Shown: in pieces, positions 18,236-27,286 of the stretch
How the letters are laid out: every line of letters begins with the position of its first letter
How positions within the stretch are numbered: position 1 is the stretch's first letter
From: an uncultured Pseudomonadota bacterium
Lineage (GTDB): Bacteria; Pseudomonadota; Gammaproteobacteria; Steroidobacterales; Steroidobacteraceae
DNA: 37,278 bases
Direction: 5' to 3'
Assembly: GCA_903868595.1 (NCBI GenBank)
Contig: CAIPVV010000018.1
Coordinates: forward strand, 1-37,278
The notes under the pieces: generated by a model
Seen by the model: the letters and a program-made list of their open reading frames with translations, nothing else
Databases searched by the model: none
Told to the model about the DNA's origin: nothing
Made by a program: the position numbers and the translations under genes

Positions 18236-19605
18236 GCGAGGAGCTGGAGCAGTTCCTGCACGACTACCCCGAGCTGCAGGGCGTGCAGCTCTTCCTCACG
18301 GATCCCTCGGGCGTGGCGCGCGGCAAGAACGTGCGGCGCGACGAGCTGGCGACGCTCTATGCGCACGGCCGCAACGTGGCGGGCTCGATCCTGGGGCTGG
18401 ACGTCACCGGCGCGGACGTGGAGGCCACGGGCCTGGTCTGGGAGAGCGGCGATGCCGACAAGCTCTGCCTGCCCGTGCCCGGCACGCTCAAGCCCGCGCC
18501 GTGGCTGCCGCACACCGGCCAGGTGATGCTCTCGATGTACGAGCTCGACGGCAGGCCTGCGCCGGCGGATGCGCGCCATGCACTGGCGCGTGCCGCGGCG
18601 CGCGTGGCGGCGCTGGGCTACACGCCCGTGTTCGCCTGCGAGGTGGAGTTCTACCTGCTCCAGCGCCTGCCGGATGGCCAGCTGGTGCCGGCCGGTCCGC
18701 AGGCACCGCAGCGGCTGGGCGTGCCGGATCGCATCGAGGCGTATGGCCTGACGCGGCTGGATGATCTGGCGGGCTTCTTCCAGGACGTGTTCGCCGCGGC
18801 CCACGCGCAGGGCCTGCCGGTCGGGACGTTGATGTCCGAGTACGCGCCCGGGCAGTACGAGATCACGCTGCAGCACCGCGCCGATGCGCTGCGCGCGGTG
18901 GATGAGGCGATCCTCTTCAAGCGGCTGCTGCGCGGCGTGGCCGCCCAGCACGGCCTGATCGCCAGCTTCATGGCCAAGCCGTTCACGCAGCGCGCGGGCT
19001 CCGGTGCGCACCTGCACGTGAGCCTGGCCGATGGGGCCGGCCGCAACGTCTTCGCGGCGGACGCGCCGGAGGGCACGCCGCTGCTGCGCCAGGCGATCGG
19101 GGGACTCCTGGCCACCGCGGCCGAGAGCTTCCTGGCGTTCGCGCCGAACGGCAATTCCTACCGACGCTTCAAGCTGGAGAGCTACGCCCCGGTGTCCGCC
19201 AACTGGGGCGTGAACAACCGCAGCGTGAGTCTGCGTATTCCCGCGGGGCCGCCCGCCTCGCGCCACGTCGAGCATCGCTTCTGCGGCGCCGATGCCAACC
19301 TGTACGTCGCGGCGGCGACCGTACTGTCGGCCGTGGCCTGGGGCCTGGAGCACAAGGCCGATCCCGGCCCGCCCGTCAGCGGCAATGGCTACACGCAGAG
19401 CGTGGCCACCCTGCCGGAGCCGGCGCTGCGGCTGCCGCTGACCTGGGAGGAGGCGCTCGCGCGTGCGCGGGAATCCGAGTTCCTGCGCGAGGCGCTGGGC
19501 GAGGCGTTCCATGGGATCTACCTGGCGATCAAGGCGCAGGAATGCGCCGCGTACCGCGCCGAAGTGACTTCCACCGATCGCGACTGGTACCTGCGCTCGG
19601 TCTAG
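18232..19605 (+). CDS. Glutamine synthetase-like gamma-glutamylamine ligase (PuuA type)
   Basis: Glutamine-synthetase-fold enzyme of 457 residues, closer to PuuA/gamma-glutamylpolyamine synthetases than to GlnA. The N-terminal beta-grasp part includes VQLFLTDPSGVARGKNVRRD. The catalytic part shows the metal-binding Glu residues in FACEVEFYLL and SEYAPGQYEITL, the His in GSGAHLHVSL, FAPNGNSYRRF, SANWGVNNRSVSLRIP and VEHRFCGADANLY. The C-terminus (STDRDWYLRSV) resembles PuuA-type ends, and no adenylylation-site Tyr motif of GlnA is evident. Expected reaction: ATP-driven linking of glutamate to an amine. ATG overlaps the aminotransferase stop (ATGA), making the two a coupled pair. No puuB, puuC or puuD is present nearby, so the pathway and substrate remain open. 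Confidence 0.85.
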   Translation: MSEELEQFLHDYPELQGVQLFLTDPSGVARGKNVRRDELATLYAHGRNVAGSILGLDVTGADVEATGLVWESGDADKLCLPVPGTLKPAPWLPHTGQVMLSMYELDGRPAPADARHALARAAARVAALGYTPVFACEVEFYLLQRLPDGQLVPAGPQAPQRLGVPDRIEAYGLTRLDDLAGFFQDVFAAAHAQGLPVGTLMSEYAPGQYEITLQHRADALRAVDEAILFKRLLRGVAAQHGLIASFMAKPFTQRAGSGAHLHVSLADGAGRNVFAADAPEGTPLLRQAIGGLLATAAESFLAFAPNGNSYRRFKLESYAPVSANWGVNNRSVSLRIPAGPPASRHVEHRFCGADANLYVAAATVLSAVAWGLEHKADPGPPVSGNGYTQSVATLPEPALRLPLTWEEALARARESEFLREALGEAFHGIYLAIKAQECAAYRAEVTSTDRDWYLRSV

Positions 19606-19719
19606 GCGCGGGTGGAGCTGGCCGCCTTGCGCGCGGGGGCCGCGGCGCCCCGCCGCGCCCCGCGTCGACGCCGGGGGGGGTGCCCGGAAGGGCCGACTGG
19701 ACCCATCGGGGCCGATTTC

Positions 19720-19748
19720 TTGCGCCCGCCCTAGGTGGTCCGTAACAT
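19720..19748 (+). promoter_or_regulatory. Candidate sigma-70 promoter of aspS
   Basis: TTGCGC at 19720-19725 and TAACAT at 19743-19748 are separated by exactly 17 bases, 30 bases before the aspS ATG. Hexamer matches are moderate (3/6 and 4/6), but the 173-base gap after the ligase gene needs a promoter, and this is the best-spaced pair I see. Confidence 0.35.
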
Positions 19749-19778
19749 CCAGCGGCTTCATTTCACGAGCTTTTTCCC

Positions 19779-21554
19779 ATGCGCAGCCACTATTGCGGCC
19801 AGGTCAACGAATCCCTCATCGGACAGGAAGTCACGGTCGCCGGCTGGGTGAATCGCCGCCGTGACCACGGCGGGGTGATCTTCGTGGACCTGCGCGACCG
19901 CGAGGGCCTGGTGCAGGTGGTCTTCGACCCCGATGCCCAGCAGCTCTTCGGCGAGGCCGAGCGCCTGCGCAGCGAGTACGTCGTGAGTATCCGCGGCCTG
20001 GTGCGCCAGCGTCCCGCGGGCACGGCTAATGCGAACATCGGCTCCGGCCAGATCGAGATGCTGGCGCGCCAGATCACGCTGCTGAACAAGTCCGAGCCGC
20101 TGCCGTTCCAGCTCGACGAGCAGGTGAGCGAGGAAGTGCGCCTGCGCTACCGCTACCTGGACCTGCGCCGCGAGGAGATGAGCCAGCGCCTGCGCCTGCG
20201 CCACCGCGTGACCAGCGCGATGCGCCGCTACATGGACGACCACGGCTTCCTGGACATCGAAACGCCGATGCTGACCAAGGCGACGCCGGAAGGCGCGCGC
20301 GACTACCTGGTGCCCAGCCGCACCCACCACGGCAAGTTCTTCGCGCTGCCGCAGTCGCCGCAGATCTTCAAGCAGCTGCTGATGGTCGCCGGCTTCGACC
20401 GCTACTACCAGATCGTGCGCTGCTTCCGCGACGAGGACCTGCGCGCCGATCGCCAGCCGGAATTCACGCAGCTGGATATCGAGACCTCCTTCCTCGGCCA
20501 GGACCAGATCATGGACCTCATGGAGGGCCTGATCCGCGAGCTCTTCGCCAAGGTCATGGAAGTGCCGCTTCCCAACCCGTTCCCGCGCATGAGCTATGCG
20601 GAGGCCATGCGCCGCTACGGTTCCGACAAGCCGGACCTGCGCGTCCCGCTGGAGCTGGTGGACGTGGCGGACCTGGTGGCCGGCTGCGACTTCAAGGTTT
20701 TCGCCGCGCCTGCCGCGAGCCCCACGGGCCGCGTCGCGGCGCTGCGGGCGCCGGGCGGGGCTGCGCTCAGCCGCAAGGAGATCGACGACTACACGGCGTT
20801 CGTCGGTCGCTACGGCGCCAAGGGCCTGGCCTACATCAAGGTGAACGACCGCGCCAAGGGCCGCGAGGGCCTGCAGTCGCCGATCATCAAGTTCCTGAGC
20901 GAGGATGCGGTGGCCGGCATCCTGGAGCGCACCGGCGCCCAGGACAACGACCTGATCTTCTTCGGCGCCGACACGGCCAAGGTGGTCAGCGACGCGCTGG
21001 GCGCGCTGCGCCTGAAGATCGGTCATGACCTGAAGCTCGTGGAGCAGGGTTGGCGCCCGCTGTGGGTCGTGGACTTCCCGATGTTCGAGTGGGACGCGGA
21101 CGAGAAGCGCTGGTCGGCGATGCACCACCCGTTCACGGCCCCCCGGGTCGATGATCCGGCGCAGCTCGCGGCGGATCCGGGATCGGCCGTGGCCAAGGCC
21201 TACGACATGGTGCTCAACGGCTCCGAGGTCGGTGGCGGCTCGGTGCGTATCCATCGCGAGGAGATGCAGTCGGCGGTGTTCTCGCTGCTGGGCATCGCGC
21301 CGGAGGAGGCGCGCCAGAAGTTCGGCTTCCTGCTGGATGCGCTGAAGTTCGGCGCGCCGCCGCACGGCGGCCTGGCCTTCGGCCTGGATCGCCTGGTGAT
21401 GCTGATGGCCGGGGCGGAGAGCATCCGCGACGTCATCGCCTTCCCCAAGACGCAGACCGCGGCCTGCCCGCTGACCGATGCACCGACCGAGGTGAGCGAG
21501 CGGCAGTTGAAGGAGCTCAACATCCGCATCCGCCAGGTGATCCCGCCTGCCTGA
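19779..21554 (+). CDS. aspS: Aspartyl-tRNA synthetase
   Basis: Class IIb aminoacyl-tRNA synthetase, 591 residues as usual for the bacterial type. An OB-fold anticodon domain ([19 protein letters not shown]) comes first. Motif 1 surrounds [20 protein letters not shown], motif 2 is [20 protein letters not shown], the GAD insertion domain is present, and motif 3 is [15 protein letters not shown]. His30 in the OB fold is the residue type found in non-discriminating enzymes such as that of Pseudomonas aeruginosa, where E. coli has Leu. The enzyme may therefore also charge tRNA-Asn, with GatCAB finishing the reaction; this is inference. The ATG at 19779 lacks a strong ribosome site but fits the family N-terminus [10 protein letters not shown]. 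Confidence 0.96.
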   Translation: MRSHYCGQVNESLIGQEVTVAGWVNRRRDHGGVIFVDLRDREGLVQVVFDPDAQQLFGEAERLRSEYVVSIRGLVRQRPAGTANANIGSGQIEMLARQITLLNKSEPLPFQLDEQVSEEVRLRYRYLDLRREEMSQRLRLRHRVTSAMRRYMDDHGFLDIETPMLTKATPEGARDYLVPSRTHHGKFFALPQSPQIFKQLLMVAGFDRYYQIVRCFRDEDLRADRQPEFTQLDIETSFLGQDQIMDLMEGLIRELFAKVMEVPLPNPFPRMSYAEAMRRYGSDKPDLRVPLELVDVADLVAGCDFKVFAAPAASPTGRVAALRAPGGAALSRKEIDDYTAFVGRYGAKGLAYIKVNDRAKGREGLQSPIIKFLSEDAVAGILERTGAQDNDLIFFGADTAKVVSDALGALRLKIGHDLKLVEQGWRPLWVVDFPMFEWDADEKRWSAMHHPFTAPRVDDPAQLAADPGSAVAKAYDMVLNGSEVGGGSVRIHREEMQSAVFSLLGIAPEEARQKFGFLLDALKFGAPPHGGLAFGLDRLVMLMAGAESIRDVIAFPKTQTAACPLTDAPTEVSERQLKELNIRIRQVIPPA

Positions 21555-21555
21555 G

Positions 21556-22257
21556 CTGGCCCACCTGGCGGCGACCGCGCGCCTTCGCGGGGTCGTCGTC
21601 TTCGTCCACGGCCTGTGGATGACCGGCGCGGAGTCCCTGCTCCTGCGTCAGCGCCTCGCGCCCGCCGGCTACCGGCTGCGCCTCTTCCCATACTCCTCGG
21701 TCGGTGAGTCCATGCCGAAGGTGGCCGCGCGCCTGGCCCGCTTCGCGGCGGCCCTGCGCCACCGGCACGGCGTGCCGGTGCACTTCCTCGGGCACAGCCT
21801 CGGCGGGCTGGTGGTCTACCGCCTGTTCGAGCAGGGCGAGCCGGCGCGTTGCGGGCTCGACCTCACCGGCACGCGCGTGGTCCTGCTGGGTACGCCGGCC
21901 AAGGCGAGCCAGGTGGCGCAGCAGCTGGGCAGCAGCCGCCTGGGCCGCTTCCTCATGGGCGCGGCCGCGGCCGCCGTGGAACTGCTGCTCCCGGTGGAAC
22001 GGCGCTGGCGCTTTGCGCCGCCGCTCGGGCTGATCTGCGGTGACCGTGGCCAGGGCATGGGGCGCCTGCTCGTGCGTTTTCCAGGGCCCAACGACGGGAC
22101 GGTACAGGTGGCGGAGACGGCCCTGCCCGGCGCCAGCGACTGGATCCTGCTGCCGGTGTCGCACACCGGCCTGCTGCTCTCCAAGGCCGCGGCCCAGGAG
22201 ACGGTGCGCTTCCTGGAGACGGCGGCGTTCTCGCCTGACAACCGCAGGCCGGTCTGA
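21556..22257 (+). CDS. Alpha/beta hydrolase (lipase/esterase-like), non-canonical start
   Basis: Serine hydrolase fold. The oxyanion-hole strand is VVVFVHGLWMTG, the nucleophile elbow is VHFLGHSLGGLVVYRLF, the acid is probably in GPNDGTVQV and the catalytic His is in PVSHTGLLLSK. The frame opens after a stop at 21538-21540, just inside the aspS end. Between there and the HGLW motif it has no ATG, GTG or TTG, only CTG codons (21547, 21556, 21565). The first ATG (21619) lies after HGLW and would remove an essential strand. I place the start at CTG 21556, two bases past the aspS stop; this is provisional, giving about 233 residues. The end is certain. The substrate cannot be read from sequence; PGAP-like or triacylglycerol-lipase-like proteins share the motif. 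Confidence 0.78.
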   Translation: MAHLAATARLRGVVVFVHGLWMTGAESLLLRQRLAPAGYRLRLFPYSSVGESMPKVAARLARFAAALRHRHGVPVHFLGHSLGGLVVYRLFEQGEPARCGLDLTGTRVVLLGTPAKASQVAQQLGSSRLGRFLMGAAAAAVELLLPVERRWRFAPPLGLICGDRGQGMGRLLVRFPGPNDGTVQVAETALPGASDWILLPVSHTGLLLSKAAAQETVRFLETAAFSPDNRRPV

Positions 22258-22327
22258 TAGTAGAGTAGCCACAGGGTCGGCCGGCAGGTCACGACCCTTT
22301 ACACAAGAACGACTGCGGGGACAAACC

Positions 22328-24178
22328 ATGAAATGGATGCGTAGTGTGGTGGTGGGCGCGCTGGCGGCGGGCACCTGTGCAACCGGTGTGCTGGCCCAGT
22401 CACCGGAGGCGACGCCCGGGTCGCAATGGCTGTCCTACAACAACCGCCTGGACGGCCAGCGCTACTCCCCGCTCAAGGAGATCACCCCGCGGAACGCCAA
22501 GGAACTGGGCGAGGTCTGCCGCGTGCAGATCGACGGGCCCACGTCCTTCCATTCGGCCCTCATCGTGGTCGATGGCGTGATCTACACCAACACGGGACGC
22601 GAGACGGTTGCGATCGATGCCACGACTTGCGCCGTGCGCTGGCAGGTGAGCTACACGCCGGAGGAGGACCGCTCCTCGCCCTCGACGCGGGGCCTGGCGG
22701 TGCTGGATGGCCGCGTGTTCCGCGGTACGCCCGATGCGCGGCTGATTGCGCTGGATGCGGCCACCGGCAAGCTGCTGTGGAAGACGGTGATCGGCTCGCC
22801 GCGCCTGGGTGAGTCGGCCGCCGCGGCGCCCCTGGCCTGGGGCGGCGTGGTCTACATGGGCATCGCGGGCAGCGAGCTGGGCGTGCGGGGCCGCGTGATG
22901 GCTTTCGACGCGGCGACCGGCAAGGAGCTGTGGCGCTTCAACACCATTCCCATGGGCAAGGAGACGGGCGCGGAGACCTGGCTGAGGCCCGAATCCGCCA
23001 AGACGGGTGGCGGCGGTGTCTGGGGCGCGATGAGCTTCGACGTGAGCACCGGGGAGCTGTTCGTGCCGGTTGGCAACCCCTGGCCGGATATCGACAAGGC
23101 CTATCGCCCGGGCAAGAACCTGTTTACGGATTCGGTCGTGGTGCTGGATGCGCGCACGGGCGCACTCAAGTGGTGGTACCAGGTGGCGCCGGAGGACTGG
23201 ATGGACCTGGACATGGTCGCCCCGCCGGTACTGTACCGCGCGAGCAAGGCGCGCGACCTGGTGGTCTTCGGCGGCAAGGACGGCTATGTCACGGCCGTGG
23301 ATCGCGATACGCGCAAGCAGGTGTTCCGCACGGCGGTGACCACGGTGGAGCATGCGCCGGCGCAGCCCACGCCCCAGGGCAACCGCAGCTGCCCCGGCTA
23401 CGCGGGCGGCGTGGAGTGGAATGGCCCGGCGCTGGACCGGCTCAACAACACGCTGGTCACCGGTGCCGTGGACGCCTGCTTCATCGTGAAGCTGGGCAAG
23501 ACCGAGTACGCGCCAGGCGGGGTGAGCTTCGGCGGCACGGTGGAGCCGGACGGGCCGATCACCGGCTGGATCACCTCCCTCGACAGCGAAACCGGTGCCG
23601 TGCGCTGGAAGTACCACGCCGAGAAACCCGTCGTGGCCGGCATCACGCCGACCGCCGGCGGCGTGACCTTCGCGGGAGACCTGGCGGGGAACCTCCTGGT
23701 GTTCGACAGCAAGACGGGCGAGCTCGTGAACAAGGTGCAGACGCGTGGCTCGCTGGCCGGCGGCGTGGTCACCTACGAGGCCGGCGGTCGCCAGTACCTG
23801 GCCTTTGCCGACGGCAACATCTCCCGCAATGCCTTCGGTGCGCTGGGCCTGCCCAGTGTCGTCATCATGGCCCTGAACCCGGCGCGCATCGCCAGCGCCC
23901 CGGCGGCGGCGAGCACCGCGGCGGGCGGGCCTGCCGGTGCGCCCAACCTCGCCGCCGGGCGCAAGCTCTACAGCCAGGTTTGCGTGGCCTGCCATGGGCC
24001 GGACGGCAACCTCGTCGCCGACCACAAGCTGGCTGCGGTGAAGGCCAAACAGGACGCGCGCGCCACCATCCGTTACCTCAAGGATCCCAAGGCGCCGATG
24101 CCCAAGATGTTCCCGGACCTGTTGAACGAGCAGAGCCTGGTGGACGTGACGGCGTACCTCTATGACGAGCTGCGCTAG
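22328..24178 (+). CDS. PQQ-dependent dehydrogenase with fused cytochrome c domain
   Basis: Periplasmic quinoprotein, 616 residues. A Sec signal peptide ends at GVLA-QS (about residue 24). An eight-bladed beta-propeller follows, with W-motif repeats such as LIALDAATGKLLWKT and VMAFDAATGKELWRF, from about 30 to 530. Its active-site region is APEDWMDLDMVAPPV near residue 285, where the Asp residues are candidates for the catalytic base and metal contact. The C-terminus (about 540-616) is a cytochrome c domain with heme motif CVACH at about 551-555 and a possible axial Met in MPKMFP. The vicinal Cys pair of methanol/ethanol dehydrogenases is replaced by Ser-Ser in YTPEEDRSSPSTRG. The substrate is unknown, probably an alcohol or sugar. 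No pqq genes are nearby. Confidence 0.88.
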   Translation: MKWMRSVVVGALAAGTCATGVLAQSPEATPGSQWLSYNNRLDGQRYSPLKEITPRNAKELGEVCRVQIDGPTSFHSALIVVDGVIYTNTGRETVAIDATTCAVRWQVSYTPEEDRSSPSTRGLAVLDGRVFRGTPDARLIALDAATGKLLWKTVIGSPRLGESAAAAPLAWGGVVYMGIAGSELGVRGRVMAFDAATGKELWRFNTIPMGKETGAETWLRPESAKTGGGGVWGAMSFDVSTGELFVPVGNPWPDIDKAYRPGKNLFTDSVVVLDARTGALKWWYQVAPEDWMDLDMVAPPVLYRASKARDLVVFGGKDGYVTAVDRDTRKQVFRTAVTTVEHAPAQPTPQGNRSCPGYAGGVEWNGPALDRLNNTLVTGAVDACFIVKLGKTEYAPGGVSFGGTVEPDGPITGWITSLDSETGAVRWKYHAEKPVVAGITPTAGGVTFAGDLAGNLLVFDSKTGELVNKVQTRGSLAGGVVTYEAGGRQYLAFADGNISRNAFGALGLPSVVIMALNPARIASAPAAASTAAGGPAGAPNLAAGRKLYSQVCVACHGPDGNLVADHKLAAVKAKQDARATIRYLKDPKAPMPKMFPDLLNEQSLVDVTAYLYDELR

Positions 24179-24661
24179 CCGTGAAGTCTCAGGCGGGTAT
24201 TGCCGGTTGAAGGGTTGCCCAGTCGGGGGTCTCCCCTGAGACGGTGGGTTGCCAAGCCTACCGAATCAAAGGAGTCCCGAAGGGACGTGCGTCAGGCTGC
24301 AAGGCTGGGCCTGAGCTGTCGAGTGCTGCTGCTGGAGCGGATTCTTCCGGGGTGTCCCTTGTCGGTGGAACGCAGCAGCGTGGGTCCCCGGTGGCCGCTG
24401 CGCCTGGACGGCAGGCGCAGGCGCGGATCGCGGGGATCCTGCCCGAGGTGGTGGACGCTCTGCCCGAGGTAGTGCGGCGGGCTTGGGGTCCGCTGCCGGC
24501 GCGCGGCGTCGGCGCGCAGGATGAAGGCGCCCCCGCGGGTGGCGAGGCGCAGCGCCCGGTGTCCGCCGCGGGAAGTGGATCGCGGCGTTGCCCGGGCTGA
24601 CAGGTCACGCTCCTCGAACCACTGGCGGTTCCAAGTCCCAACGCGGCGCTGCGTCGCGACG
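24179..24661. other. Convergent intergenic region between the quinoprotein gene and mutS
   Basis: This 483-base gap separates two genes that both end here. Frames on both strands are open for up to about 120 codons, but their products are Arg/Pro/Ser-rich and match no family I recognise. The left third holds a chain of hairpins (24229-24313, listed separately) and two copies of GGGTTGCC (24212-24219 and 24246-24253). Near mutS there is a weak hairpin (GAACC/GGTTC, 24616-24631) and the palindrome GCGTCGCGACGC at 24651-24662. Confidence 0.5.
24229..24313. other. Cluster of four consecutive hairpins, candidate structured RNA or terminator array
   Basis: Four stems follow one another. GTCTC/GAGAC with loop CCCT is at 24229-24242. 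CGGTGGG/CCTACCG with an 8-base loop (one G-T pair) is at 24242-24263. GTCCC/GGGAC with loop GAA is at 24274-24286. CAGGC/GCCTG with an 11-base loop is at 24293-24313. The strand cannot be decided: it is 3' to both flanking genes. It matches no named riboswitch or small RNA that I can recall. It may be a bidirectional 3'-end structure or a dispersed repeat. Confidence 0.4.
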
Positions 24662-27286
24662 CTACTCGTCCTGGGCTTGCCGCCGCAGATCGTACAACAG
24701 CGCCAGGGCTTCGCGCGGCGTGAGCGCGTCCGGGTCGATCGTGGCCAGGCGCTGCGCCAGTGCGCTGGGGGCGACGCTCGCCGGCGGCTCCTCGATCGGC
24801 GGCGGTGCGTCAAACGGCAGCGCCACTTGGGGCATGGCCGCCGCGGCCTGCGCATCGCGCTGGCTCTCCAATGCCTGCAGGTAGCGCCGCGCCGCAGCGA
24901 TCACCTCGCGCGGCACGCCGGCCAGCTGGGCGACGGCCAGGCCATAGCTGCGATTGGCCGGTCCCTCGCGTACTGCATGCAGGAACACCAGCTGGTTCCC
25001 GTGCTCGGTCGCATCCAGGTGCACGTTGGCCACCCCGGGCACCTCCTGCGCCAGGGAGGTGAGCTCGAAGTAATGGGTCGCGAAGAGCGTGAAGGCACGC
25101 GTCTTGGCTGCCAGCTGGCGGGCCACGGCCCAGGCCAGCGACAGGCCGTCGAAGGTGCTGGTGCCGCGGCCGATCTCATCCATCAGCACCAGGCTCTTGT
25201 CGGTCGCGTTGTGCAGGATGTTGGCGGTCTCGGTCATCTCCACCATGAAGGTCGAGCGGCCCCCGGCCAGGTCATCGCCGGCGCCGATGCGCGTGAAGAT
25301 GCGATCCAGCGGCCCTACGCTCGCGGCAGCGGCCGGCACGAAGCTGCCGATGTGGGCGAGCACTGCGATCAGCGCGACCTGGCGCATGTAGGTGGACTTG
25401 CCGCCCATGTTGGGGCCCGTGACCACCAGCATGCGGCGCCGGTCGGAGAACTCCACGTCGTTGGGCACGAAGCTGCCGCTGATGAAGCGCTCCACCACCG
25501 GGTGGCGTCCGCCTTCTACGCGCAGCCCCGGCTCCTCCACCAGCGTCGGCTGCACCCAGCGCAGCGTTTCGGCGCGCTCGGCCAGGCTCGCCACCGCGTC
25601 GATGCTGGCCAGCGCCGCGGCACTGTCCTGCAGCGCGCCGAGCCGGTCGATGAGCTGGGTGAGGACCTCCTCGTAGAGCTCCTTCTCGCGCGCGAGTGCC
25701 TTGTCGCGCGCGCCCAGCACCTGGTCCTCGAAGCCCTTGAGCTCCGGGGTGATGAAGCGCTCGGCGGACTTGACCGTCTGGCGGCGCAGGTAATCGGCCG
25801 GCACCTTCTCGGCCTGCGCGCGGGGAATCTCGATGAAGAAGCCCTGCACGCGGTTGTAGCCGAGCTTCAGGGAGCCGATGCCGCTGCGCTCGCGTTCGCG
25901 CCGCTCCAGTTCCAGCAGGAACTCATCGGTGTGGGTCGAGATGTGCCGCAGGTGGTCCAGGCCCTCGTCGTAGCCGGGGGCGATCACGTCGCCGTCGCGC
26001 AGGAAGGCCGAGGGCTCCCCGGCGATCGCGCGGGTGAGCAGCCGGTGCTCCTCGCCATGCTCGCCCAGCTGCTCCAGCAGTGTTCCCAGCAGCGGGCTGG
26101 ACAGGGCGGCAAGGCGCAGGCGCAGCGCCGGCAGCGCGCCGAGCGAGGCGCGGAGCTGCGCCAGGTCCCGCGGCCGCGCCGAGCGCAGCGCCACGCGCGC
26201 GAGGATCCGCTCCAGGTCCCCGATCGGCTGCAAGTCCGCCGCAATGCCCGTGAACTCGCGCGTCTCCCCGAGCAGTGCGATCGCCGCGTAGCGCTCGCCC
26301 AGCGCCACGCGGTCGGTCAGCGGGCGGTTGAGCCAGCGACGCAGCTCCCGCGAACCCATCGCCGTGGCGGTGGTGTCCAGCACGGCAAACAGCGTGGCCG
26401 CGTCGTTGTCGTTCAGGCTGCGGTCCAGCTCCAGGTTGCGGCGGGTCGCCGCATCCAGCGCGAGTCCCGACTCGCGCCGCTGCACGCTCAGGCTGCGGAT
26501 GTGCGGCAGTGCCGCCTTCTGGGTGTCGCGCGCGTACTGCAGCAGCGCGCCGGCCGCGCGCAGCGCGAGCGGCAGGTCCTCGGCGCCGAACCCCTTGAGG
26601 TCGCGCGTGCCGAACTGCTCGTTCAGGGCGCGCGTCGCGCTGTCGAATTCAAAATGCCACGGCGGCCGCAGGCGCGTGCGCTGCGAGCCGAAGTCGCCGC
26701 GCTGGTCCTCGGGCAGCAAGAGCTCGGCCGGGCGCAGGCGCTCCAGTTCCGCCGCCAGCTGCGTCGCATCCTCCACCTCGGCCACGGTGAAGCGGCCACT
26801 GGCCAGGTCCAGCCACGCCAGCCCATGGCGGCGGCGACCCAGGCTGGCATCGCCGACCAGCGCGGCGAGCAGGCTCTCGCGGCTGCGGTCCAAGAGCGCA
26901 TCCTCCACCAGCGTACCCGGCGTGATGATGCGCACGACCTGCCGCTCGACCGGCCCCTTGGACTTGGCCGGATCGCCGATCTGCTCGCAGATCGCCACCG
27001 ACTCGCCCTTGCGCACGAGCCGTGCGAGGTAGTTCTCGGCGCTCACCACCGGCACGCCGGCCATCGCGATGGGCTCCCCGGCGGACTGGCCGCGGCTGGT
27101 CAGCGAGATGTCCAGCAGCGCCGCGGCACGGCGGGCGTCGTCGAAGAACATCTCGTAGAAATCACCCATCCGATAGAAGAGCAGCACGTCCGGGTGCTGC
27201 GCCTTGATGCGCAGGTACTGCTGCATCATCGGGGTGTGATCTAAGTTTTTGTTTGACAAGATTTTTGTTCGATTCTGCGGGGGCAT
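24662..27286 (-). CDS. mutS: DNA mismatch repair protein MutS
   Basis: Recognises mismatches and short loops and recruits MutL. The 874-residue product carries the mismatch-contact motif Phe-X-Glu in [10 protein letters not shown] near the N-terminus, [20 protein letters not shown] and [19 protein letters not shown]. The core and clamp domains follow. The ABC ATPase has Walker [11 protein letters not shown] at about 625 and Walker [21 protein letters not shown], then the [11 protein letters not shown] switch region. The start is uncertain: ATG at 27286 gives [15 protein letters not shown] before the conserved [12 protein letters not shown] at 27259 is an alternative. ATG at 27229 would cut conserved residues. 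The first 20 codons are unusually AT-rich for this genome. The gene stands alone, convergent with the quinoprotein gene. Confidence 0.94.
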   Translation of the reverse strand: MPPQNRTKILSNKNLDHTPMMQQYLRIKAQHPDVLLFYRMGDFYEMFFDDARRAAALLDISLTSRGQSAGEPIAMAGVPVVSAENYLARLVRKGESVAICEQIGDPAKSKGPVERQVVRIITPGTLVEDALLDRSRESLLAALVGDASLGRRRHGLAWLDLASGRFTVAEVEDATQLAAELERLRPAELLLPEDQRGDFGSQRTRLRPPWHFEFDSATRALNEQFGTRDLKGFGAEDLPLALRAAGALLQYARDTQKAALPHIRSLSVQRRESGLALDAATRRNLELDRSLNDNDAATLFAVLDTTATAMGSRELRRWLNRPLTDRVALGERYAAIALLGETREFTGIAADLQPIGDLERILARVALRSARPRDLAQLRASLGALPALRLRLAALSSPLLGTLLEQLGEHGEEHRLLTRAIAGEPSAFLRDGDVIAPGYDEGLDHLRHISTHTDEFLLELERRERERSGIGSLKLGYNRVQGFFIEIPRAQAEKVPADYLRRQTVKSAERFITPELKGFEDQVLGARDKALAREKELYEEVLTQLIDRLGALQDSAAALASIDAVASLAERAETLRWVQPTLVEEPGLRVEGGRHPVVERFISGSFVPNDVEFSDRRRMLVVTGPNMGGKSTYMRQVALIAVLAHIGSFVPAAAASVGPLDRIFTRIGAGDDLAGGRSTFMVEMTETANILHNATDKSLVLMDEIGRGTSTFDGLSLAWAVARQLAAKTRAFTLFATHYFELTSLAQEVPGVANVHLDATEHGNQLVFLHAVREGPANRSYGLAVAQLAGVPREVIAAARRYLQALESQRDAQAAAAMPQVALPFDAPPPIEEPPASVAPSALAQRLATIDPDALTPREALALLYDLRRQAQDE

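Noticed and set aside
18232..19605. glnA (ammonia-assimilating glutamine synthetase)
   Set aside because: The N- and C-terminal parts and active-site surroundings look like PuuA-type ligases, no adenylylation motif is seen, and glnB/ntrBC neighbours are missing.
24229..24313. Cyclic-di-GMP-I riboswitch on the minus strand
   Set aside because: A GACGCA and a stem resembling part of that fold occur, but the expected AAACC and GCAAAGCC elements are absent, and the position is downstream of two genes, not upstream.
24521..27244. 907-codon open frame on the plus strand across mutS
   Set aside because: Shadow of mutS in GC-rich DNA. The residues are Arg/Gln/Ala/His-rich with no motif.
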